From contig JAUSPM010000139.1 of the NCBI GenBank assembly GCA_030655675.1, forward strand, positions 1 to 6,494: 6,494 bases of DNA. Direction: 5' to 3'. Each line of letters starts with the position of its first letter. Positions within the stretch are counted from its first letter, which is position 1. The notes under the pieces are model-generated. The model did not search any database. It had not been told where the DNA came from and saw only the letters and a list, made by a program, of their open reading frames with translations. This DNA is from Methanosarcinaceae archaeon (GTDB lineage Archaea > Halobacteriota > Methanosarcinia > Methanosarcinales > Methanosarcinaceae). The position numbers and the translations under genes are program-made. Positions 1 through 6,223 of the stretch are shown here, piece by piece.

Positions 1-1833
1 ACTCAATCTAATTCCACTTTGTGCATTTGATGATATGATATTATTATTGATGTCATTGCTATTACCAGAAATAATAGTCACACCGTTTCCATCAACACCA
101 CTATTGGATGACATCTCATTATTCGAGATATTGTTGCTCGAAGAACCTGAAATCGTAATGCCACCATTATTATTATTTGTAATATCATTATTTGAGATAT
201 GGTTATTGCTGCTGCTACCTAATGACAATCCGGCCTGATTTTTATTTTTCAAAGAATTATTTGTTATATTATTATAATTAGAACTGCTAAGTGCTATTCC
301 ATTATAATTAGTGTAAGTTATTAAAGTGTTATCTATTAAGTCATTATAACTTGAAGATGAAAGTGAAATTCCATCCTTGAGAGAACCAGTTTCTTTTACA
401 GTGTTATTTGTTAAATTATTATAATTAGAACTAGTTAGGTAAATCCCGAATGCTTCAGTACCAGCACTAGACACTATGTTATGTGTTATATTACTGTAAA
501 GAGAACTTGACAGCCCTATAGCAGTTACATCGCTTAGGATTACGGTGTTATAGGTAATATTAGCACGGCTGTTTAAACTCAAGTCAATACCATAATAGTT
601 GCTGCTGGAGAAAATATTATTATCGATAGTGACATTTACACTTGAACTAAGCAAGCGAATTCCATCACCGTTTGCAACAAACGTGTTGTCTTTGACTAAA
701 ACATTGGAGCAACCATATAGCGTAATGTGCCCAACATTTCCCCCTACAATTGAAACACCATCAATATTATACTTATAATATACCACTTCACCGTTTACTA
801 GATTGCTGGTATCAATGTCATTGTCATAAGTTCCTGTAACATATAAACCGCGTAAATTGCCATTTATATGATTATCACGCAACAAATTACTATTTGATGA
901 TGCAATATTGATGCCCACGGGTCCATTATACGTAATAGTATTATTGCGAAAAATATTACTGTTTGATGATGCAATGTTGATCTCTGCGTATGTAATCGTT
1001 CCGCCGTTATTTGTGAGGGTGTTATTATTTATTGTATTACTGTTTGATGATGTGATTTTGATACCTTCCCACCCATTACTTGTGATGGTGTTATTAGTGA
1101 TATTTACATTTCCTGAAGTGGATGTTAATGAAATTCCTTCGTAGTAATTATTCTGAATAATGCTGTCAGTAATATTTATATTAGGGGTAGCAATTTGTAA
1201 TTTATATCCATACTCAATTGTACTGTCGTTTACATAGCCATAGCTTCCAGAGTTATAATACAAATAATAATGATGATTTGCATATGCATGTGAAATTGTC
1301 GAACCGTTAGCCACATTCATGGTACTACCAGAATTAACATTGATGGAATATCCATTGTACATTTTTATCGTTGAGTCATTAAGCCCCAATACACCATTAA
1401 CATTAATATTATAATTTTCCATAGTAATAATTGAATTACTACGCACATTCATTTCAGTACCAGCTCCAATAGTTATTTGTCTCACAGATGATATTGTTGT
1501 ACCACTCAAATTTAATACAGCACCGCTTTCAAGAGTTATAGAATACATAGATGTTATTGTTGCAGCACTCAAATCCAATACAGCACCATTCCTAATAACA
1601 ATATTAGTTGTAATAATAGTACTAACGTTATTACTGAGTATAGTGCTCCAATAGTTACCCTCAGCAACAGAATCAATGACATCAATCCCGCTACCTGCAT
1701 CATATGTTGCAGCCCCTGCAACCCCGCAAAACATTGAAAATAGTAAAATAAAAAATGCACCGACAACAAGTATAGACACTGCTCGGGCATGATGTCCGAC
1801 ATGTGTGTTTTTAATGACGACGGTTGAATTCAT
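1..1833 (-). CDS. Secreted NosD-like parallel beta-helix surface protein, N-terminal 611 residues (C-terminus beyond window)
   Basis: I read this frame codon by codon from the ATG at 1833-1831 to the window edge and found no stop, so the gene is partial at its 3' end. Residues about 17-42 form a hydrophobic signal peptide ending in a V-A-G-A-A type cleavage region. Residues 47-165 are a short-period solenoid-like part (units such as ITLESGAVLNLSGTTI). From about 190 onward there are typical right-handed beta-helix (PbH1) coils of roughly 22-27 residues built on NNTIxxNxxxGIxIxSSNSN. Residues 339-359 carry DIDTSNLVNGEVVYYKYNIDG-like spacing, the VNGxxVYY signature of NosD/periplasmic copper-binding-type beta-helix proteins. 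The protein is extremely rich in Asn, Ser and Thr with many N-x-S/T sequons, as in archaeal surface proteins. No Shine-Dalgarno sequence precedes the ATG, so the transcript may be leaderless. It is probably a surface layer, adhesion or polysaccharide-related protein; the exact role is unknown. A C-terminal sorting signal (for example PGF-CTERM) cannot be checked here. Confidence 0.87.
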   Translation of the reverse strand, partial: MNSTVVIKNTHVGHHARAVSILVVGAFFILLFSMFCGVAGAATYDAGSGIDVIDSVAEGNYWSTILSNNVSTIITTNIVIRNGAVLDLSAATITSMYSITLESGAVLNLSGTTISSVRQITIGAGTEMNVRSNSIITMENYNINVNGVLGLNDSTIKMYNGYSINVNSGSTMNVANGSTISHAYANHHYYLYYNSGSYGYVNDSTIEYGYKLQIATPNINITDSIIQNNYYEGISLTSTSGNVNITNNTITSNGWEGIKITSSNSNTINNNTLTNNGGTITYAEINIASSNSNIFRNNTITYNGPVGINIASSNSNLLRDNHINGNLRGLYVTGTYDNDIDTSNLVNGEVVYYKYNIDGVSIVGGNVGHITLYGCSNVLVKDNTFVANGDGIRLLSSSVNVTIDNNIFSSSNYYGIDLSLNSRANITYNTVILSDVTAIGLSSSLYSNITHNIVSSAGTEAFGIYLTSSNYNNLTNNTVKETGSLKDGISLSSSSYNDLIDNTLITYTNYNGIALSSSNYNNITNNSLKNKNQAGLSLGSSSNNHISNNDITNNNNGGITISGSSSNNISNNEMSSNSGVDGNGVTIISGNSNDINNNIISSNAQSGIRLS

Positions 1834-1984
1834 AATTAATATGTAACTATGTGTCAGTATTTGTTTATCTCGTAACAATGATAATTGTCTTAATGGGTTC
1901 TATTTATTGATTACATCAATTTTAATGATTATATGTGCATCCTTCTGATTTAGCATTGACCATTATACTATGATTGATATCTAC

Positions 1985-2000
1985 AAAAACATCTGTTTTT
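1985..2000. terminator. Candidate bidirectional T-tract hairpin terminator
   Basis: AAAAACATCTGTTTTT is a perfect inverted repeat: a stem AAAAAC/GTTTTT with a 4-nt ATCT loop. It presents a T5 run on both strands. Euryarchaeal transcription commonly stops at T-tracts with or without a hairpin. On the minus strand this site lies about 220 bp past the lipoprotein stop. The stem is nearly all A-T, and the surrounding DNA is AT-rich, so chance is a real alternative. Confidence 0.3.
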
Positions 2001-2180
2001 CTTCAATATTAACAATACGAATAAATTAGCGATTGATTCATAAATTCTGCCATTTGGGTATAATTTATTAGTCTGTATTTAAAGTCTATTGCTAATGTAT
2101 TTGAATAATATATTACACACCAAAATAACATATTTTAATGTATATTTAACTTTCCGAATGTTCCTAATCAAATTGAAATT

Positions 2181-2208
2181 ATACAAATGTAATTAGTATC
2201 ATTTGTAT
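2181..2208. repeat. Perfect 9-bp inverted repeat just past the lipoprotein stop
   Basis: ATACAAATG (2181-2189) and CATTTGTAT (2200-2208) are exact reverse complements separated by 10 nt. The nearer arm ends 11 bp beyond the TGA stop (2222-2220) of the lipoprotein gene in its direction of transcription. The position suits a 3'-end hairpin that stabilises or ends the transcript, although no clean U-tract follows on the minus strand. A binding site for a dimeric regulator is the alternative. The repeat is seen directly; its role is inferred. Confidence 0.45.
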
Positions 2209-2219
2209 TGAAAACATTT

Positions 2220-3101
2220 TCATTTTGTAACTGTTGTTTCTAAAGAGTACCTTTTTGTGAAATGTGTATCTGATGATACGGATTCCCATTTAGCCGGATT
2301 ATAATCAAATAATGTTCCAACAATTAAATATGTTTGATAAACGCCAACCGGGGTTTCCTTTGCATCAATTAAGGAAATAATTTCATACGATCTGATCTCT
2401 CCCGGGCTTAACATTTCCCCAAATCCTTCACCTCTCACATATTGCGGCCTGTAAGGAAGATCAAATGGATCATAAGGTGGATAAACACCAATTCTTAATA
2501 TAGCATCTCCTGTATTTTCTATTGTTATTGTTCTAATGTCTGAAGGTGGAAAAACCGATTTTGAAATTGTAAATTTAATCGTTGATGGATCAACTTCAAA
2601 ATCCAATTTTCTTTGTGGTAAAAAAGTACTTAAATTAACAACACCCTCATCAGTTATATCAAAATTTTCATCTAATGAAAAATAAACTTCAATTTCTTTT
2701 TGATCTTCAATTGAATCCAGATTTACAGTGTAAAGATCGTTTTTATTTCCTTTATTAATACTCATTGTAACTTGATTATCGAGGTCATAAACTTGATTAT
2801 CATAGAATTGATGTAATTCAAAACCCTTTAATTTATCATAAACTTTGTAAAATACAAGTCCTTCGTGGTATGATTCAACATTTAACGCAAATTCATCATG
2901 AATGGAATCAGAAGGAATTAATGGATTCATATTTGGATCGGTATGAAAATGTGCAATAAATTCGAGATTCCATCCAGTATTTATCTTAAAATCTTCACTA
3001 CTTAGAATATCTTTATTTATTTCCCCATTTTCCCCCAAACATCCGGAAAATGCTATTATTGAAAATAACAAAATGAGTAATAATATTTTTTTCACATTCA
3101 T
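2220..3101 (-). CDS. Secreted lipoprotein of unknown function with C-terminal Ig-like region
   Basis: The product is 293 residues if the ATG at 3101 is used. Residues 4-20 form a lipoprotein signal peptide (KK followed by ILLLILLFSIIAFSG), and the lipobox F-S-G-C predicts lipid attachment at Cys21, a form common in methanogen lipoproteins. Residues about 35-165 are a mixed beta-rich region with no motif I recognise. Residues about 170-293 look like an Ig-like beta-sandwich: TITIENTGDAILRIGVYPP, then SPGEIRSYE, then PVGVYQTYLIVG, the usual strand pattern of bacterial and archaeal Ig-like domains. The mature protein should sit on the outer face of the cytoplasmic membrane. The start is uncertain: GAGG lies only 2 nt before the ATG but 8 nt before an in-frame GTG at codon 3 (3095-3093), so a 291-residue product is equally plausible and leaves the signal peptide intact. 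The gene is followed by the beta-helix gene on the same strand but by a long spacer, so co-transcription is doubtful. I do not recognise a named family. Confidence 0.85.
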   Translation of the reverse strand: MNVKKILLLILLFSIIAFSGCLGENGEINKDILSSEDFKINTGWNLEFIAHFHTDPNMNPLIPSDSIHDEFALNVESYHEGLVFYKVYDKLKGFELHQFYDNQVYDLDNQVTMSINKGNKNDLYTVNLDSIEDQKEIEVYFSLDENFDITDEGVVNLSTFLPQRKLDFEVDPSTIKFTISKSVFPPSDIRTITIENTGDAILRIGVYPPYDPFDLPYRPQYVRGEGFGEMLSPGEIRSYEIISLIDAKETPVGVYQTYLIVGTLFDYNPAKWESVSSDTHFTKRYSLETTVTK

Positions 3102-3103
3102 TT

Positions 3104-3107
3104 CCTC
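3104..3107 (-). promoter_or_regulatory. Ribosome binding site GAGG favouring a GTG start
   Basis: On the minus strand the sequence reads ATGAGGAAATGAATGTG. GAGG matches the core of the archaeal Shine-Dalgarno GGAGGUG. It is 2 nt from the ATG at 3101, which is too close for normal use, and 8 nt from the in-frame GTG at 3095, which is good spacing. The site therefore argues for the GTG as the true start of the lipoprotein gene. Confidence 0.4.
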
Positions 3108-3132
3108 ATATATATCTATTAAATTTGCCGAA

Positions 3133-3151
3133 TAAAATTAATCTAATTTTA
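3133..3151. promoter_or_regulatory. Operator-like palindrome upstream of the lipoprotein gene
   Basis: TAAAATTA (3133-3140) and TAATTTTA (3144-3151) are perfect 8-bp inverted arms with a 3-nt ATC spacer, 32-50 bp upstream of the lipoprotein ATG. This is where an archaeal TATA/BRE element would be expected, so a repressor bound here could block the promoter. The arms are almost entirely A and T, so chance symmetry cannot be excluded. Confidence 0.25.
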
Positions 3152-3245
3152 GATCTGCTTTGTCTGTCAACTTACTATTATCCCTTGCGTTTTTAAGTTC
3201 TTCTGCCATTTCACAGATCAATCCGAATTCCAGTCCATTGGTCAT
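3138..3245 (-). pseudogene. Short coding-like remnant (35 codons) running out of the MITE end
   Basis: A minus-strand frame starts at an ATG inside the left terminal repeat of the MITE (3245-3243) and ends at TAA (3140-3138). It reads MTNGLEFGLICEMAEELK and continues with a charged tail NARDNSKLTDKADLKLD. The composition (Glu, Lys, Asp, Ala) looks more protein-like than the AT-rich spacer around it. An internal ATG at codon 13 would give MAEELKNARDNSKLTDK and onward. If the MITE is removed and one target copy kept, the upstream frame hits TGA directly before CTG-GAA-TTC, so the insertion supplied the upstream ATG and did not split a long open frame. No ribosome binding site precedes it. It may be the tail of a decayed gene, a genuine small protein, or chance. 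Confidence 0.22.
3226..3235. repeat. Left target-site duplication of the MITE
   Basis: AATTCCAGTC here is repeated exactly at 3411-3420 on the other side of the inserted element. A preceding G is shared as well, though on the right it coincides with the last base of the terminal repeat, so the duplication is 10 bp (or 11 if that G is counted). Confidence 0.7.
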
Positions 3246-3410
3246 CGGTTAAGGAGTTAGATTGAATCAATGCATATCGTTTTTTGAAATATAACACAGA
3301 TGACACGGATTTACCGGATACCCACAGATATTCATCTCATCCGTGCCAATCCGTGTTATCTGTGGAATCCGTGTTCAAAACCTATTTTTTCACTTAACCG
3401 ATGACATATG
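3236..3410. mobile_element. 175-bp MITE-like non-autonomous element (IS4-family-like ends)
   Basis: The left end CATTGGTCATCGGTTAAG (3236-3253) and the right end CTTAACCGATGACATATG (3393-3410) are inverted copies matching at 16 of 18 positions, with 13 consecutive perfect pairs (3241-3253 against 3393-3405). The element is flanked by exact 10-bp direct repeats AATTCCAGTC (3226-3235 and 3411-3420). It carries no transposase frame, so it must be mobilised in trans. A 10-12 bp duplication and ends that start with CAT and finish near TTAAG are features I recall for IS4-family members of the IS231/ISH8/IS4Sa type, so a transposase of that family is the best guess; this is inferred from memory. It sits in the spacer 33 bp beyond the glycosyltransferase stop and 134 bp before the lipoprotein start, so it interrupts no known gene. 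The intact duplication suggests a fairly recent insertion. Confidence 0.75.
3295..3364. repeat. Hairpin core of degenerate ACACGGATT units within the MITE
   Basis: CACAGATGACACGGATT (3295-3311) pairs with AATCCGTGTTATCTGTG (3348-3364): 17 positions with one G-T wobble. Inner pairs CGGAT (3315-3319) with ATCCG (3339-3343) and AGAT with ATCT extend the fold. Each arm is a row of about 9-bp variants of ACACGGATT (ACACAGATG, ACACGGATT, TACCGGATA), and the right arm continues with ATCCGTGTTC to 3375. From memory, similar strings of CACGGAT/CACAGAT occur between genes in many bacterial and archaeal genomes. The RNA from either strand could form a long stable hairpin. Confidence 0.65.
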
Positions 3411-3420
3411 AATTCCAGTC
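3411..3420. repeat. Right target-site duplication of the MITE
   Basis: AATTCCAGTC matches 3226-3235 base for base and abuts the right terminal inverted repeat. The bases beyond it (ACTG) differ from those following the left copy (CATT), which bounds the duplication. Confidence 0.7.
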
Positions 3421-3443
3421 ACTGTTATACCCCACCGATGCAA

Positions 3444-5063
3444 TTAAAATCGCATTCTCTTGAATATGTGAATATCAACTTCGCCCCCGTATTCGTCTGC
3501 CATCAAGGCACCCAACCCAAAATTAAGTGTTCTCTGCCTTGCAGTTTCAGTACGCTCAAAGTGTGCTATCGGTTTGTAAATAGTGTTTCCTGCAAGGACA
3601 TTACTGTAAAAATTCGATTCAACAGGATATGTTTCCGGTGATTCGAGATATCGTTCATACTCCCAACTTGAGAGGATTATATAATCGAAATTTAAATATT
3701 CCATATACCCCACATCTACCGGAAGTATAGATATGCGCATAAATTCATCAGGAATATAAACAAAAAGTGTTGTCCCTATAGACAGATTTAATTCCGGCTC
3801 TATATTTGATAACATCCAATCGGCTGCATAGTATCGATTGTCATTTTGACTGCTCACGATCCCTGATGCCGCATAGGTGAATATGAGTAGGATAAATACA
3901 CTACCAACTATTGTTTTTAAATGAATTGATGGGATTTTCGCAAGCATCTTTTCAAAACCAAAACCTGCAACCACCATTGCTGCAGGAGTGAGTATCATCA
4001 TCTGATTTCCCATTTTTACACTTATAAGGAAACAAAATAAGATCGATGAAAGTGATATCCAGCCAACGAGCATGTACCACATATAACTCTTACATGGCTC
4101 GATCTCTTTTTTCAACTGCGATGGGATCATTATCAGACCCGCCAATAAAAGAACTAATGTTAGACCATAACCACCTTTACCCCAGATATTGGTCGCATCC
4201 CACAGACCGGTAATCGTCTGGACATGTACGAACCATGTAAAATGGTCAAAACCAGGATGACCTGTTGTGTAGTGACCAAGTTCACCAACAGCACCTGCCA
4301 AAAATTCCCTGAATGCCAGAACCGAATAGGGAGTACCTACCACAAAAGCTATGCAATATACACCAAATGATTTTGCCAATATCTCGAACTTTGCACTAAT
4401 TGCCGGTTCTTTGTCATAAAAGATATATAATGTCATTAAAAAAGGCAGCATAATGCCGGCCGGATATTTTGTGGATACCGCAAAGCCTGCTGCTGCCATT
4501 GTAAGAAAAAAATCGTTTGGATTTTTGGATTTTAAGTATCGAATGAATAAGTACATTGCAAGTGTAATAAAGAGGACCATCATTGGATCTTCCTTGGCTA
4601 TAGATGAAAACCACATGTAATACGGATTAAGCGCCATTAAAAGTGCAGAATACAATCCAATGTTTGTATTTCCCACCTCTTTTCCAATCAGATAAACCAA
4701 AAACACGACACAAACCGTAAATACAGACGCCATCACACGTGCGATCCAGATATATTGTGTGAAAGAATCAATCACCACGAACTTTGATATTATAGAAAAT
4801 ACCAAATACATGGAATTGTAGAACAAACTTGATTCATCAAAAAAATGTGGATTCAAATCCCCTGTCTGTATCATATTATATGGAATAGACACAAGACGCG
4901 ATTCCACAATATGAAAAGCACTAAGTCCGTTAAACCCCATGTTATCTGTGACAAGACCCCATCCAAGTTTATACGATTGAAGCAACAATGATAATAACAA
5001 TATAGCTGCTAATAAAATATGATGTACTTTGACATCATCTTGTTTTGGTATCCTTATCTGCAT
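3444..5063 (-). CDS. Polytopic GT-C family glycosyltransferase (PMT/ArnT-like)
   Basis: The product is 539 residues, a usual size for the family. Enzymes of this fold move a sugar from a polyprenyl-phosphate carrier to protein or lipid on the outer face of the membrane. About ten to eleven membrane segments can be seen, for example at 15-35, 107-126, 158-176, 198-216, 231-250, 299-315, 326-348 and 384-402, followed by a soluble tail of about 137 residues (403-539). The first outer loop carries Asp40 (LVTDNMGF), in the position of the family's catalytic acidic residue, and NPHFFDE (71-77), resembling the NPHFF motif common in archaeal members. AKEDP (156-160) in a later loop matches the conserved D-P pattern. 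The ATG at 5063 gives a short basic N-terminus before the first membrane segment; no Shine-Dalgarno precedes it, and a TATA-like box lies 30 bp upstream, which suits a leaderless transcript. It is divergent from the propeller gene. Substrate and sugar cannot be deduced; protein glycosylation of the envelope is likely. Confidence 0.85.
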   Translation of the reverse strand: MQIRIPKQDDVKVHHILLAAILLLSLLLQSYKLGWGLVTDNMGFNGLSAFHIVESRLVSIPYNMIQTGDLNPHFFDESSLFYNSMYLVFSIISKFVVIDSFTQYIWIARVMASVFTVCVVFLVYLIGKEVGNTNIGLYSALLMALNPYYMWFSSIAKEDPMMVLFITLAMYLFIRYLKSKNPNDFFLTMAAAGFAVSTKYPAGIMLPFLMTLYIFYDKEPAISAKFEILAKSFGVYCIAFVVGTPYSVLAFREFLAGAVGELGHYTTGHPGFDHFTWFVHVQTITGLWDATNIWGKGGYGLTLVLLLAGLIMIPSQLKKEIEPCKSYMWYMLVGWISLSSILFCFLISVKMGNQMMILTPAAMVVAGFGFEKMLAKIPSIHLKTIVGSVFILLIFTYAASGIVSSQNDNRYYAADWMLSNIEPELNLSIGTTLFVYIPDEFMRISILPVDVGYMEYLNFDYIILSSWEYERYLESPETYPVESNFYSNVLAGNTIYKPIAHFERTETARQRTLNFGLGALMADEYGGEVDIHIFKRMRF

Positions 5064-5087
5064 AAATATTTAAGTATGGGTGATGGG

Positions 5088-5098
5088 ATATAAATATT
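5088..5098. promoter_or_regulatory. Shared near-symmetric TATA box of the divergent gene pair
   Basis: ATATAAATATT reads as TATAAATA on the plus strand and as AATATTTATAT on the minus strand. Its centre (about 5093) is 30 bp from the glycosyltransferase ATG (5063) and 32 bp from the propeller ATG (5125). An archaeal TATA box lies about 25-27 bp before the transcription start, so both genes could begin transcription only a few bases before their start codons. On the minus strand the bases before the box (GAACAA) also resemble a purine-rich BRE. A second AT motif, AAATATTTAAG at 5064-5074, could serve the plus gene instead and would give a leader of about 30 nt containing the weak GGATCTGAGA ribosome site. 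Confidence 0.5.
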
Positions 5099-5124
5099 GT
5101 TCAAACATGTGGATCTGAGATAAT

Positions 5125-6123
5125 ATGAAAAATAAAAACGATTATGTTCATACTGTAATTACCAAAGTATTCGCAATCCTCATATTAATTATTTGTACAA
5201 ACATGCTAATCGGCTCTGCAACCGCAACTTCGGATGCCGCCATACAGATAACCGATGTCGCGGGGTATGAGAAAGCACCCAGTTTCAGCCCTGATGGGAA
5301 ATATATCGCCTTTGAATCGACTGAAAGTGGTAATACAGATATCTGGATCATTGATACCACAACTTTGGAAAAGACACAGGTGACATTCGATCCTTCAGAA
5401 GATACATATCCAAAAGGATGGAGCCCTGATAGCAGGAGGATCACATTCACATCAAAACGCTCTGGCAACATGGACATCTGGATAATCGATGTTGATGGTA
5501 CAAACCCAATACAAGTGACCACATATCCCGGATATGATTTTTATTCATCATTCAGTCCGGATGGTACTAAAATAGCATTTACTTCCACCAGATCCGGAAA
5601 TTCCGAGATATGGTATATTGATGAAAACGGCGCACATCAAGTTACAAACGACCCGAATCAAGACAACATGATACCATCCTGGGCACCAAATAGCAGAAGT
5701 ATATTGTTCCGTTCCACACGTTCAGGCAATGGTGACGTATGGATGATCGATTATGACGGTACAAACCTGACACAAATTACCACACATCCGGGCGAGGATT
5801 GGGGAGCATCATTTAGTAATGACGGCAAACATATTACCTTTGATTCCGAACGCACCGGCAACATGGAGATATGGATCATGGATGCAGACGGCAGTAATCT
5901 TGCACAATTGACCTATTCAGGAGGAATCGATATGTGCAATATATGGAGTCCAGATAACAAAACAATCGCTTTTTGGTCAGACAGGAATGGCAATGGGGAC
6001 ATATTCATACTCGACACAACCGCGAAGATAAAGGAAAATAGATTACAGGCGGGTTTACTGCTTGTTATCATTATCGGATTTTTGGGCTACCTCGGTACAC
6101 AATCAAAGCGAAAAGGCCGATAA
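5125..6123 (+). CDS. PD40/TolB-like six-repeat beta-propeller with C-terminal membrane anchor
   Basis: The product is 332 residues. Residues 13-35 form a signal peptide (VFAILILIICTNMLIGSATA). Six WD40-like (PD40) repeats of 42-45 residues follow at about 43-87, 88-132, 133-174, 175-219, 220-263 and 264-300. Each has the FSPDGxxIAF strand, then xSxRSGNxDIW and xIDxDGTN, then QVT. Six repeats are enough for one closed propeller, as in the C-terminal half of bacterial TolB. Residues 308-323 are a hydrophobic segment followed by QSKRKGR, a stop-transfer anchor, so the propeller should face outside and be held in the membrane. The TolB N-terminal domain is absent and no Tol-Pal genes are nearby, so Tol function is not implied; such propellers usually bind proteins or carbohydrate. 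It is divergent from the glycosyltransferase and may share its promoter. The start is set by the signal peptide and the nearby TATA box; only a weak ribosome site (GGATCTGAGA) precedes it. Confidence 0.88.
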   Translation: MKNKNDYVHTVITKVFAILILIICTNMLIGSATATSDAAIQITDVAGYEKAPSFSPDGKYIAFESTESGNTDIWIIDTTTLEKTQVTFDPSEDTYPKGWSPDSRRITFTSKRSGNMDIWIIDVDGTNPIQVTTYPGYDFYSSFSPDGTKIAFTSTRSGNSEIWYIDENGAHQVTNDPNQDNMIPSWAPNSRSILFRSTRSGNGDVWMIDYDGTNLTQITTHPGEDWGASFSNDGKHITFDSERTGNMEIWIMDADGSNLAQLTYSGGIDMCNIWSPDNKTIAFWSDRNGNGDIFILDTTAKIKENRLQAGLLLVIIIGFLGYLGTQSKRKGR

Positions 6124-6223
6124 TAGTTATGCTGAGCACAGAAAATTAATAAAAATATGGAATATATTTATCTGATGAAATGTCAGTACATATTTCAAAT
6201 ACCTAAAACTTCATGTAACAACC

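Larger units (their letters stand above)
1834..2219. other. AT-rich spacer between beta-helix and lipoprotein genes
   Basis: This spacer of about 386 bp separates two genes that both read on the minus strand. I see no convincing coding frame. It should hold the promoter of the beta-helix gene next to 1833 and the transcript end of the lipoprotein gene next to 2220. The sequence upstream of 1833 is so uniformly AT-rich that no single TATA box stands out. Small inverted repeats occur at 1906-1920 (ATTGAT-TAC-ATCAAT), 1985-2000 and 2181-2208; the last two are listed separately. The length and the internal inverted repeats suggest that the two genes are separate transcription units. Confidence 0.6.

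Noticed and set aside
100..1100. Regularly spaced AT-rich repeats that could suggest a CRISPR array or satellite
   Set aside because: Units are degenerate, multiples of three and translate into beta-helix coils; there are no conserved repeats with unique spacers.
35..1144. Plus-strand open frames at 35-238 and 908-1144 inside the beta-helix gene
   Set aside because: They are Leu/Ile/Val-rich antisense readings of the Asn/Ser/Ile repeats. The minus-strand frame is open throughout with a signal peptide and coherent repeats.
1569..1802. Minus-strand frame at 1569-1802 with hydrophobic content
   Set aside because: It overlaps the beta-helix gene start in another frame. The real frame gives a proper signal peptide and continues for 611 codons.
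1906..1920. ATTGAT-TAC-ATCAAT palindrome as an operator
   Set aside because: Six-bp AT-rich arms are expected by chance in this composition, and it lies more than 70 bp from the nearest start codon.
3408..3641. Plus-strand frame across the glycosyltransferase C-terminus
   Set aside because: Antisense shadow; it starts inside the MITE tip and has no recognisable protein features.
5148..5522. Minus-strand frame of 124 codons inside the propeller gene
   Set aside because: Antisense of the regular PD40 repeats, which keep the opposite strand open by composition.
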